A stretch of 64,000 nucleotides of DNA. Source: Candidatus Desulfofervidus auxilii. Its GTDB lineage: Bacteria; Desulfobacterota; Desulfofervidia; Desulfofervidales; Desulfofervidaceae. This document shows positions 36,603 through 43,949 of this stretch, in pieces. Position 1 is the stretch's first letter. Each line of letters starts with the position of its first letter. Location: the NCBI RefSeq assembly GCF_001577525.1, contig NZ_CP013015.1:167173-231172 (forward strand). Direction: 5' to 3'. A program made the translations under genes and the position numbers. Under the pieces are notes generated by a model. The model saw only the letters and a program-made list of their open reading frames with translations, ran no database searches and was not told the DNA's origin.

Positions 36603-37538
36603 CTAAATTCGGGCAAAGGTCTTTATCTCTTCTATTTTTCGCATGGCTGCTTTATAGCCTTCTGCAATGGCTTCATGTGCTCGATGAAACTCTAAAAAAC
36701 CAATATTTCCTACCTCAGGTTCAATAAGCACTTGGGGCTTATCTAAACGCAATCTATCTTTGGTAATTTGCTTTTCCATAATATAAATTGAAGATAAAAT
36801 AATCTCAAAGATATTAGGCAGAGGTTCTTTAGATGTCCAGTTTTTTAAATACGGTAGGTCTAAATCTTTTATTTTCTCCTTTAAATTTTTCAAATTAAAA
36901 CGCCCCGTTTCGGGTATTTGTGCCTTTCTTACTTTCTGCATAGTAGGAATTACTAAATGAGCATTGACATCAACAGCTATAACTACTTCTGCCCCCATAT
37001 TTTTCACCACATTGACAGGCACCGGATTAACTACACCTCCATCTACCAAAATCTCCTTATTAATCTTTACCGGAGTAAAAATTCCTGGTATAGAAATGCT
37101 TGCCCTGACAGCATCAATAATATCATCTTTATCCAAAATTACCTCTCCACCGGTGACAATATCTGTAGCCACTGCGGCAAAGGGTATAGATACTTCTTCT
37201 ATTTTAAACTGAGAAATATTTTTTTTCAGTAATTCCGTCACCTTTTTGCCATCAATCAAACCTGATTTAGGAAAAACAATATCAAAAAAGGCAATTATAT
37301 CTTTCCAATCTAAATGTAAGGCCAGTTTTTTTAAATTATCTATTTGACCAGCCACAAAGAACGCACCTACCAATGCACCCATGCTTGTTCCAGCTACATA
37401 ATCTATGGGAATTTCTGCCTCTTGAAAGGCATTAATTACACCAATATGTGCCCAGCCGCGGGCAGCACCCCCACCTAAGGCTAAACCTATCTTTTTTCTA
37501 CGTCTTTTAAAAATACCCATTTTTTTAATATTATACAT
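36603..37538 (-). CDS. Patatin-like phospholipase (RssA type)
   Basis: 311 aa. Oxyanion glycine loop LALGGGAARGWAHIG (residues ~16-30), nucleophile elbow AGTSMGAL, and catalytic Asp in VDGGVVNPVP. Matches the NTE/RssA family of acyl hydrolases. Followed after 11 bp by the HSDR_N_2 gene in the same direction. Confidence 0.94.
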   Translation of the reverse strand: MYNIKKMGIFKRRRKKIGLALGGGAARGWAHIGVINAFQEAEIPIDYVAGTSMGALVGAFFVAGQIDNLKKLALHLDWKDIIAFFDIVFPKSGLIDGKKVTELLKKNISQFKIEEVSIPFAAVATDIVTGGEVILDKDDIIDAVRASISIPGIFTPVKINKEILVDGGVVNPVPVNVVKNMGAEVVIAVDVNAHLVIPTMQKVRKAQIPETGRFNLKNLKEKIKDLDLPYLKNWTSKEPLPNIFEIILSSIYIMEKQITKDRLRLDKPQVLIEPEVGNIGFLEFHRAHEAIAEGYKAAMRKIEEIKTFARI

Positions 37539-37615
37539 TTTTCTTTGCTAAAACAAGCTATTTTATAAATCCCTCTTGATTTTTTTCTTCAAGCTTGTTA
37601 AAAATGAAAAGATGC

Positions 37616-37670
37616 TCCCCGGTAGCTCAATTGGCAGAGCGCCTGCCTGCCGCAGGCAGGGGTGGCTGTT
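37616..37670 (+). pseudogene. 5' half of a duplicated tRNA-Asn, interrupted by a palindrome
   Basis: TCCCCGGTAGCTCAATTGGC and the following D-arm are identical to the intact tRNA at 37909; after GAGCG a 19-bp palindrome is inserted, then GGTGGCTGTT (anticodon stem and loop up to the anticodon GTT) resumes. The sequence then runs straight into the GIY-YIG gene. No 3' half follows, so it cannot make a tRNA. Confidence 0.88.
37642..37660. repeat. GC-rich palindromic dispersed repeat, copy 3 (inside half-tRNA)
   Basis: CCTGCCTG-CCG-CAGGCAGG, a perfect 8-bp stem with a three-base loop, inserted between the D-arm and the anticodon arm of the tRNA-Asn fragment without loss of flanking tRNA bases. 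Confidence 0.85.
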
Positions 37671-37946
37671 ATGGAAAGTTGGTATGTATATGTACTAAAG
37701 AGTTTAAAAGACGGTAAATTATACACAGGTATAAGTAGGAATCCAGGAAAGAGATTAGGTGAACATAACAGAGGTAAGACAAAATCTACTAAATATAGAA
37801 GACCCTTTGTTTTGATATATACAGAGGAGTGTGTGTCTTTAAAGCAGGCACGAGATAAAGAAAAGTTTTATAAATCAGGAGGCGGTAGAGAAAAATTGAA
37901 ATCAATACTCCCCGGTAGCTCAATTGGCAGAGCGGGTGGCTGTTAA
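37671..37946 (+). CDS. GIY-YIG nuclease (UvrC-N/UPF0213-like) embedded in tRNA-Asn locus
   Basis: 91 aa from ATG 37671, which directly follows the anticodon of the half-tRNA (an upstream GTG at 37662 is also possible). Domain WYVYVLKSLKDGKLYTGISR (GIY/YIG motifs), KRLGEHNRG and RPFVLIYTEE, KEKFYKSGGGREKL. The last 13 or so residues (PGSSIGRAGGC) are a translation of the 5' half of the intact tRNA, and the TAA stop lies in the anticodon loop. Probably a selfish endonuclease cutting tRNA-Asn genes at the anticodon and restoring the gene with its own half copy. Confidence 0.85.
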   Translation: MESWYVYVLKSLKDGKLYTGISRNPGKRLGEHNRGKTKSTKYRRPFVLIYTEECVSLKQARDKEKFYKSGGGREKLKSILPGSSIGRAGGC

Positions 37947-37984
37947 CCACTAGGTTGCTGGTTCGAGTCCGGCCCGGGGAGCCA
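37909..37984 (+). tRNA. tRNA-Asn (anticodon GTT), CCA encoded
   Basis: Acceptor stem TCCCCGG/CCGGGGA (37909-37915 with 37974-37980), D-arm GCTC/GAGC, anticodon stem GGTGG/CCACT with loop CTGTTAA and anticodon GTT at 37942-37944, T-arm GCTGG/CCGGC with TTCGAGT loop, discriminator G and CCA at 37982-37984. Its 5' half also encodes the end of the GIY-YIG protein. Confidence 0.97.
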
Positions 37985-38215
37985 TCTTAATGGCTGTTTC
38001 AAACTCATTTAAAGTATCCTTCCGACTTATCCGCACAAGGGAGAAAGCAGGAAAAATAAAAATCTCTCTTTCTCCTATTCTGGAATGAGAATAACACCCC
38101 ACTCCCGAAAAAGAAAGTTTTAAAATGTTTGACTTTTTGTTTTTCTTTGCTATATTTTAATCTGTAATGTCAAATTGTAATAAACTCTGGCAGACATAAA
38201 GGAGTTTAAATTGTT

Positions 38216-38284
38216 ATGGAAGTTTCCTCAGAAATAATGACCCTTGAGGAGACTGCAAAATATTTAAAGAATGTCAATAATTAA
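38216..38284 (+). pseudogene. Truncated excisionase-type HTH gene acting as operon leader
   Basis: Frame MEVSSEIMTLEETAKYLKNVNN: EIMTLEETAKYL is identical to the start of the intact HTH gene at 45806, then a one-base change and the break end the reading frame. It keeps a ribosome binding site (AAGGAG at 38199-38204), and the ATPase start codon at 38271 lies inside it in another frame, so it may feed ribosomes to the operon. Confidence 0.75.
38231..38272 (+). repeat. Left copy of inverted ~41-bp repeat bounding the six-gene cassette
   Basis: 38231-38272 matches the reverse complement of 45939-45979 over 41 bases except for one extra A. Both are the start of an excisionase-type gene. The six-gene operon occupies exactly the space between them. 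Confidence 0.8.
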
Positions 38285-39467
38285 AAACATAAACAAAATG
38301 GACAATATAAAAATAAAATATCCACATTTTCATTTGTCTGATTGGCCTTTTAGAGTTGTACCTGATGAAAGTTTTTACTCTTTTATGGCTGATAGAACTC
38401 AACTAGTTGGTGATATTAATACTTTATTGCGCAATCTTTCAAGACAACCTGCCTCGAGTATTCATTTAATGTGGGCATGGTTTGGAGCAGGCAAAACACA
38501 TACATTGAGACATATTGAATATTTATGTAAAACCAAAGTTTCTAATATAATTCCTATTTATATCGAGTTTCCTAAATCTACTAAGAATTTTTTAGATATA
38601 TATAGAGCATTTATAAATGGAATTGATATAGAAACATTAAAAAACGCTTATCTTGAAATATTTACAAGTCCAGAAAAAGATAAAATTCAAAAGAAATTAC
38701 ATTTTGATTTCCCAGATTTGTCTAATGCTTTAATGCTTCTGTATCAAGGAAATTTAGAACAACAAGAAATTGCCATTCGTTGGTTACGGACAGAGTATCG
38801 AGAGAAGAAAATACTTAGAAATATAAATGTTGTGAAACCAATTCAATCAGCGGAAGATGCTATTAAAGTAATTTCATGGTTAATTCGTCTTTTAAGCTCA
38901 GGAGAGGTTATTTCGGGCGAGGTTAAAAGAATATTATGGATGATAGATGAATACCAAAGAATAGAAAAATTAAGAAAATCTGTTATAGAAGAAATCAATG
39001 GTTGTTTACATTCAATATTTAACCAATGTCCCAATGGACTTTCAATTATAATTTCTTTCTCTGGATATCCAGAAGAAAAAAGATACCCAACTTGGTTATC
39101 TCCAGAAATTAAAGATCGTATTGGAATTGAAAAACCATTATTACTTCCACCATTATCAAAGAAAGAAGCTTTTAAATTTATAGAAGATATTTTATTACAT
39201 TTTAGAGCTTATCCATCACACATTAATATTCATGACAGATATTTCCCATTTACCAAAGAATCTATTGAGAAGGTAATAGATATAATAATAGATAAAGCAA
39301 AAAAGAGTAAACGAAAAGATGAGGAACCGAAACCTCGAACAATTATGCAATTTTTTAATTTGATTTTACAAGAAGCTGATCCACTGATTGAAAAAGGCAA
39401 GATGGAAGCAATATCTTCTGATTTTGTATCTAAGATTTTAACAAACATAAATTTACCAGAGGAATAG
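38271..39467 (+). CDS. P-loop ATPase 1 of six-gene cassette
   Basis: 398 aa (an internal ATG at residue 10 is an alternative start). Walker A in MWAWFGAGKTHTLRHIEYL (residues ~68-86), Walker B ILWMIDEYQRI at about 225, sensor-like SIIISFSGYP, and a C-terminal helical part. Looks like an AAA/STAND-type ATPase related to the archaeal ORC/BrxC-like group, and is a distant paralogue of the ATPase at 40248 (shared G-x-GKTHTL). No proper ribosome binding site of its own; probably reinitiation from the truncated HTH leader. Confidence 0.75.
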   Translation: MSIIKNINKMDNIKIKYPHFHLSDWPFRVVPDESFYSFMADRTQLVGDINTLLRNLSRQPASSIHLMWAWFGAGKTHTLRHIEYLCKTKVSNIIPIYIEFPKSTKNFLDIYRAFINGIDIETLKNAYLEIFTSPEKDKIQKKLHFDFPDLSNALMLLYQGNLEQQEIAIRWLRTEYREKKILRNINVVKPIQSAEDAIKVISWLIRLLSSGEVISGEVKRILWMIDEYQRIEKLRKSVIEEINGCLHSIFNQCPNGLSIIISFSGYPEEKRYPTWLSPEIKDRIGIEKPLLLPPLSKKEAFKFIEDILLHFRAYPSHINIHDRYFPFTKESIEKVIDIIIDKAKKSKRKDEEPKPRTIMQFFNLILQEADPLIEKGKMEAISSDFVSKILTNINLPEE

Positions 39468-39471
39468 GACA

Positions 39472-40245
39472 ATGCCTTTAATAAGTGAGATTGTCGGGCA
39501 AGAAGGAGTATATTCTTTATTAACTTCACTATATAAAGAAAAAGATACTTTTACTACAAGTGAATTAAATGAATTATTAAAAGAAACCGGTATCTCTGAT
39601 AATTTATTTTCAGAATTAGTAAGATTTGGACTTTTTATAGAGACTAAAGATGGATTTTATATTTCTTCTTTAGGTCAAAAAATTACTTTGCTTTTAAAAG
39701 CTATTAACGAAGATGAGGAAATTTTTCAAGTGTTTCAAGAACTTACATATTTTTATCCAAATCTCAGACCTTATGAGATTATAACTGAAAGCATTACTAA
39801 TTATTTTATTGATAATCTTTATAATAGACCTGATTTTATAAGAGTGTATATTTGTTCTCCTTGGATTCGGTTAGATAGGGGTCATATAGAAAAAATTGAG
39901 TCGGCCATTTACAAAGCTTCAAAACAGTATAAGAATATTCAAGTTTTTGTAATCACTTTACCAATAGAAAGATATCGTAGTAGAAAAGCGATTGATACTC
40001 TTAGAAACTTAAAACAGCTTGGTGCTGATATTGTAGTAAATGATAAACTTCATGCAAAGCTATATATAAGTGAGCCTGGTCCTTTAGGTGGTGAGTATTA
40101 TGCTATCTTTGGATCTGAAAATCTTACTGGTCGAGGAAATATAGAATTAGCTATAAAGATAAAAAATGACAATGAAATCTTAAGGAAATTAAATTCTTAT
40201 TTTTATGAGATTCGTCAAGAATCTTATATTTTAAAGGAGGTGTAA
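39472..40245 (+). CDS. Phospholipase D-like nuclease with N-terminal winged helix
   Basis: 257 aa. Residues ~1-75 look like a winged-helix domain (FTTSELNELLKETGISDNLFSELVRFGLF). The rest is a single PLD domain with the HxK motif in DKLHAKLYISEPG and GSENLTGRGNIELAI (residues ~190-225). One HKD motif, so a dimer would form the active site. Likely the DNA- or RNA-cleaving effector of the cassette. Confidence 0.82.
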   Translation: MPLISEIVGQEGVYSLLTSLYKEKDTFTTSELNELLKETGISDNLFSELVRFGLFIETKDGFYISSLGQKITLLLKAINEDEEIFQVFQELTYFYPNLRPYEIITESITNYFIDNLYNRPDFIRVYICSPWIRLDRGHIEKIESAIYKASKQYKNIQVFVITLPIERYRSRKAIDTLRNLKQLGADIVVNDKLHAKLYISEPGPLGGEYYAIFGSENLTGRGNIELAIKIKNDNEILRKLNSYFYEIRQESYILKEV

Positions 40246-40247
40246 AA

Positions 40248-41399
40248 ATGGCTAATGGAGTTGCTGAGTGGTTTGGTTTGAAACGCTCAAATTTCATTTT
40301 AGATCCTAAGAATGATGCTGAATTTTATGCTCCAAGGACAGGTGTGGACATACCAAAATTAATTGAAGGACTTCAAGTGAATTTAGTTACAGAACGACCA
40401 CCAAAACGATTTTTTTGGGGAGTTTACGGGGGAGGAAAAACGCACACATTATTTCACATTAGTAAAAAATTAGAAAGTTTACTAGAAATTTATCCAGTTT
40501 ATGTAGAGTGCCCGAGTGTTCCTAAAAAATCTACTTTTTTACATCTCTACCATGATGGAATTATGATGAGCATGGGTCAAGATTTTGTAGTAGGTCTATT
40601 TAAAGATTTAATTAAAAGTATTGGTGTCGTTAGCTTTGATGAATTACTAAACAAGTTAAAAGAAATTTTAGAAGATGAAGAACTTTCTCGGGCAGTTGCA
40701 AGTCTTTTAGGGGCTCGCCCTGATAAAGAACTCACCTTTTGGAGATATGTCTCAGGTGTAAGTGTTCCTTCAAGAGATTTAGCTGAATTAAATCAAACAC
40801 AGTCTCTTGCTGACAGCATCCCTTCTCGACTAGCAAATATTATAATAATTATTGGTCGAGTTATAAAAAAAGTGATGAACAAAACGTTAGTTTTAGTAAT
40901 AGATGAATTAGATAGACTTAAATCTATCGCAGATGAATATGGGATATCGACGTATGAAGAAGCTTTTAGGAAGCTGGTAGATGAAAACCAAAGAAATGTT
41001 GCTATAATAATGGGTTGTTCAGGCGTTAACATGCGAGAATTGCCCGAACCTTTTGCTGGAGGGGAACAAAGCCCTGTTCTTAATAGACTGGGGATACACA
41101 ATCTTATAGAGATCTCTGAAATTTCAGCAAATGACGTCGATAACTTCATCAAAGCAATTTTGAACTATATAGTAGATAAAGAACAGGCTCGGGAGAAAAT
41201 TAATAAATTAAAAGGAAATATAAATGAGACCCTAACAATAGACTTATTTCCTTTTACAAACGAAGCTATTGAAGCTTTGAAAGGAACTTTAAGAGGCATT
41301 ATGACCCCTAGAGAGATAACTCAGAGAATGTCTGATGCTGCGGGAAAAGCATTTCTAATGAAAAAACCTTTCATAACAAGAGAAATTATAGGAGGTTAA
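40248..41399 (+). CDS. P-loop ATPase 2 of six-gene cassette
   Basis: 383 aa with a strong AAAGGAGGTG site. Walker A GVYGGGKTHTLFHI (residues ~57-70), Walker B LVLVIDELDRLKS (~218), and sensor NVAIIMGCSGVNM. AAA/STAND-type like ATPase 1 and probably derived from the same ancestor. Two base pairs behind the PLD gene. Confidence 0.78.
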   Translation: MANGVAEWFGLKRSNFILDPKNDAEFYAPRTGVDIPKLIEGLQVNLVTERPPKRFFWGVYGGGKTHTLFHISKKLESLLEIYPVYVECPSVPKKSTFLHLYHDGIMMSMGQDFVVGLFKDLIKSIGVVSFDELLNKLKEILEDEELSRAVASLLGARPDKELTFWRYVSGVSVPSRDLAELNQTQSLADSIPSRLANIIIIIGRVIKKVMNKTLVLVIDELDRLKSIADEYGISTYEEAFRKLVDENQRNVAIIMGCSGVNMRELPEPFAGGEQSPVLNRLGIHNLIEISEISANDVDNFIKAILNYIVDKEQAREKINKLKGNINETLTIDLFPFTNEAIEALKGTLRGIMTPREITQRMSDAAGKAFLMKKPFITREIIGG

Positions 41400-41406
41400 G
41401 TAAAAA

Positions 41407-42882
41407 ATGGTAAAGCCCATTCCAAAATTGATTTTTAGAATTGAACCAGCATATTCTTTTCAACAAGAACTCAAAGCCCCACTTTTTAGAGAAAACAATA
41501 TATTAGTCGGAATGATAGGCTGTGGATTGGAATTAGAGGCTATCTTTTTAGGGAAGATTGCTGAATATGGAAAAAATTTAAATATATGGCTAGATTGCGA
41601 AGGCGCACATGCTATTTATGTAATTGGTAAAAGAAGATCTGGAAAAACTTATACTTTAGGGGTAATTGCTGAAGGGTTAGTGTCAAATAAATGGTTAAAA
41701 CAGGGGGATCAAAAACAGGCAATTCTTGTTCTTGATACAATGAATGTTTTTATTACTTCATCATATAGTGTTAAAGAAATTTGTAAAGAAAGAAGCAAAG
41801 AATTTGAAGAATTTAAAAAGTGGAGTTTAGAGCAAGAAAAACTTAATATAGTATTTTTTTATCCTAAAGGCAGTCCTTCTTCTCCAGAAGGAGTTTCACA
41901 AGAAATAGCTATAAGACCAGCGGATTTAGATGATAAAGACTGGGCTGCTCTTTTTAATGTAGATATATATAAAGATCCTATCGGGCAACTTATCTCTGAG
42001 CTATATGAAAAAGTAGCTTTAGAGGGTTATAAGGATTTAAATGGAAAATATATACAAGCTAATCAGAACTATTCCTTAATTGATTTATTAAACTGTTTAG
42101 ATAATTGTCCAGAAATTCAAAGAAGTTATCAATCTGATACAATTCGAGCAGTTAAGTCTAGATTTAAAGCAATTAAAAGATTACCTATTTTTTCTGAGGA
42201 AGGAATCGATATCAAAAAAATTTTTTCTTGTGGACAACTTTCCATTTTACTTCTTAGAGATATTGATCAGAATTTAAGAGCCCTTTTAGTCGGAATATTA
42301 ATTAAAAAAATAATGGAATTACGGAGTATTTCTGACAGGTTTGAAAGATTATGTAGAGTGCATAGAGAACGTTTTGAGCATTTTAAAGAAATAGGGGATG
42401 AAAAAAAAGCAAATGAAGCTTATCAAAAATATAGTGAATATAAACAAAAAGCTCAAGAAGGTTTACCACGAGGATGGATTATTATTGATGAAGCTCATAA
42501 CTATATGCCATCTAGAGGAATAACTCCATCAGCAGAACCTCTCAGAAAATATGTAAATGAGGGAAGAAATTTAGGTTTATCTATAGTAGTAGCCACTCAA
42601 AATCCATCTGCTTTAGACCCTTCTATTCGTCGAAACGCAGACATTTTAATTGTACATTCAATCAGTATGAGAGATGATATTTTTACTGCTGAAGGTATGG
42701 TGAATACATTTATTCCAGACCTTTTTGAGTTTGGAAGAGTAAAAATTTCAACAAGAGTTTTTGAACAACTGGTTAGAAGTTTACCAATAGGATATGCTGT
42801 TATCTCAAACGATATGATAAATAGGGTGTTAGTGGCAAAAATAAGGCCAAGAATAACAATCCACGGAGGAATAGAATATTGA
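41407..42882 (+). CDS. HerA-like ATPase
   Basis: 491 aa with a strong AGGAGG site. Walker A YVIGKRRSGKTYTLGVIAEG (residues ~77-96), Walker B WIIIDEAHNYMPSRG (~356), and the HerA/FtsK-type arginine-finger and sensor region GLSIVVATQNPSALDPSIRR. A hexameric DNA translocase is expected. HerA proteins cooperate with nucleases in defence (with Sir2, PLD or DUF4297 partners), here probably with the PLD protein. Confidence 0.85.
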   Translation: MVKPIPKLIFRIEPAYSFQQELKAPLFRENNILVGMIGCGLELEAIFLGKIAEYGKNLNIWLDCEGAHAIYVIGKRRSGKTYTLGVIAEGLVSNKWLKQGDQKQAILVLDTMNVFITSSYSVKEICKERSKEFEEFKKWSLEQEKLNIVFFYPKGSPSSPEGVSQEIAIRPADLDDKDWAALFNVDIYKDPIGQLISELYEKVALEGYKDLNGKYIQANQNYSLIDLLNCLDNCPEIQRSYQSDTIRAVKSRFKAIKRLPIFSEEGIDIKKIFSCGQLSILLLRDIDQNLRALLVGILIKKIMELRSISDRFERLCRVHRERFEHFKEIGDEKKANEAYQKYSEYKQKAQEGLPRGWIIIDEAHNYMPSRGITPSAEPLRKYVNEGRNLGLSIVVATQNPSALDPSIRRNADILIVHSISMRDDIFTAEGMVNTFIPDLFEFGRVKISTRVFEQLVRSLPIGYAVISNDMINRVLVAKIRPRITIHGGIEY

Positions 42883-43949
42883 TACAGCCACGTTTTATTA
42901 TGAAGACACACACAGGAGCTTTGAGGCCCGGAAATTATTCTATACTTATCGCTAAATGTACCTCTCCAGATAAGAGTTATTATCCTGAGCAAGTTGAGGG
43001 AAAATTAGCAAAGTTTATAGGTAGTAGATCAATTGCCAAGTATGTAGTTTTAATAGCTACAACAAAAAACCGAGGCTTTGGTTTTTTATTAGATAATATG
43101 ACTTGGAGTTGGAAGGGGCATGTGATAAATGCTGTCCTTAAATATTTGGGTAAATTCTCAGAAGATAAAAATGTTTATTTCAATCTATCTCAATTAGAAA
43201 AAATAGCTTATCTTAAATATTTCTTAGAAACAGAAGGAGCTTTAATTTTGAAATTCTCTGAAAAATTTGCTGATAAAAAAGAAATAACCTATTCTCATTT
43301 AAAAAATGAAATTCAAAATATATTTGAAGAAATTTATGAAGGCTATATAGATATAGCCCCTGATTTTAGAATAAGAATGAAGATCAAAGAAATGTTTAAA
43401 GAAATGCAAAGAAGAATGAAAAACAAAAAACATGTTTATGACAAAAGTACATTACCTCACAAGATTAAGCCTCATCTTCAAGCTTTATGTGATTTAGGAC
43501 TGTTAGAGGTGAAAAATGAAAATACGGAAGAGATATATAAGGTGGTCATTCATAATAAAATAAATCCTTTGGAGAGCTTATATAAAGAATTAAAAAACTT
43601 CAAACAGCTTGAGGAATCCATTGAGAATAATAACTTTTTCCCTATAATAGGGAAAATTTTGGGGTTAAATCCAACTAAATATTCCATAAAACAGCATGAA
43701 GAATTGCTTAAGGAGACTTTTCTTTTGGGATATAGATCAATGAAGAACGTTGTTGGGTTAGCCGATATTAGTGCTCTTGTTGATTGGTGTTGCATAAAGC
43801 TACTTTCTGAAAAGAATATTCTAATTTATCCTCAAGATGTTCAAGAATTTTTAGATAAAATAAGAAAGTATAATCCTTCTAGCATCCGATATCATGTGAA
43901 TGGAAAAGGAAGGATATCTTATATAATTTGGGATGAAACTTTTAATTAA
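42879..43949 (+). CDS. Uncharacterised protein of the six-gene cassette
   Basis: 356 aa. The first start is a TTG overlapping the herA stop (TTGA); ATG at 42900 (MKTHTGALRPGNY) is the more likely start. Residues ~45-75 (YVVLIATTKNRGFGFLLDNM) form a hydrophobic core; the middle is charged and helical (KEMFKEMQRRMKNKKH), with a winged-helix-like LPHKIKPHLQALCDLGLLEV near residue 190. No family recognised. Could be a DNA-binding or bridging subunit. Confidence 0.5.
   Translation: MIQPRFIMKTHTGALRPGNYSILIAKCTSPDKSYYPEQVEGKLAKFIGSRSIAKYVVLIATTKNRGFGFLLDNMTWSWKGHVINAVLKYLGKFSEDKNVYFNLSQLEKIAYLKYFLETEGALILKFSEKFADKKEITYSHLKNEIQNIFEEIYEGYIDIAPDFRIRMKIKEMFKEMQRRMKNKKHVYDKSTLPHKIKPHLQALCDLGLLEVKNENTEEIYKVVIHNKINPLESLYKELKNFKQLEESIENNNFFPIIGKILGLNPTKYSIKQHEELLKETFLLGYRSMKNVVGLADISALVDWCCIKLLSEKNILIYPQDVQEFLDKIRKYNPSSIRYHVNGKGRISYIIWDETFN

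Noticed and set aside
37616-37984. Group I intron in tRNA-Asn carrying a GIY-YIG gene
   Set aside because: The downstream tRNA is complete and the upstream piece lacks a 3' half, so splicing is not needed; no intron core (P3-P7) pairing was visible in the 240 bp between the two.
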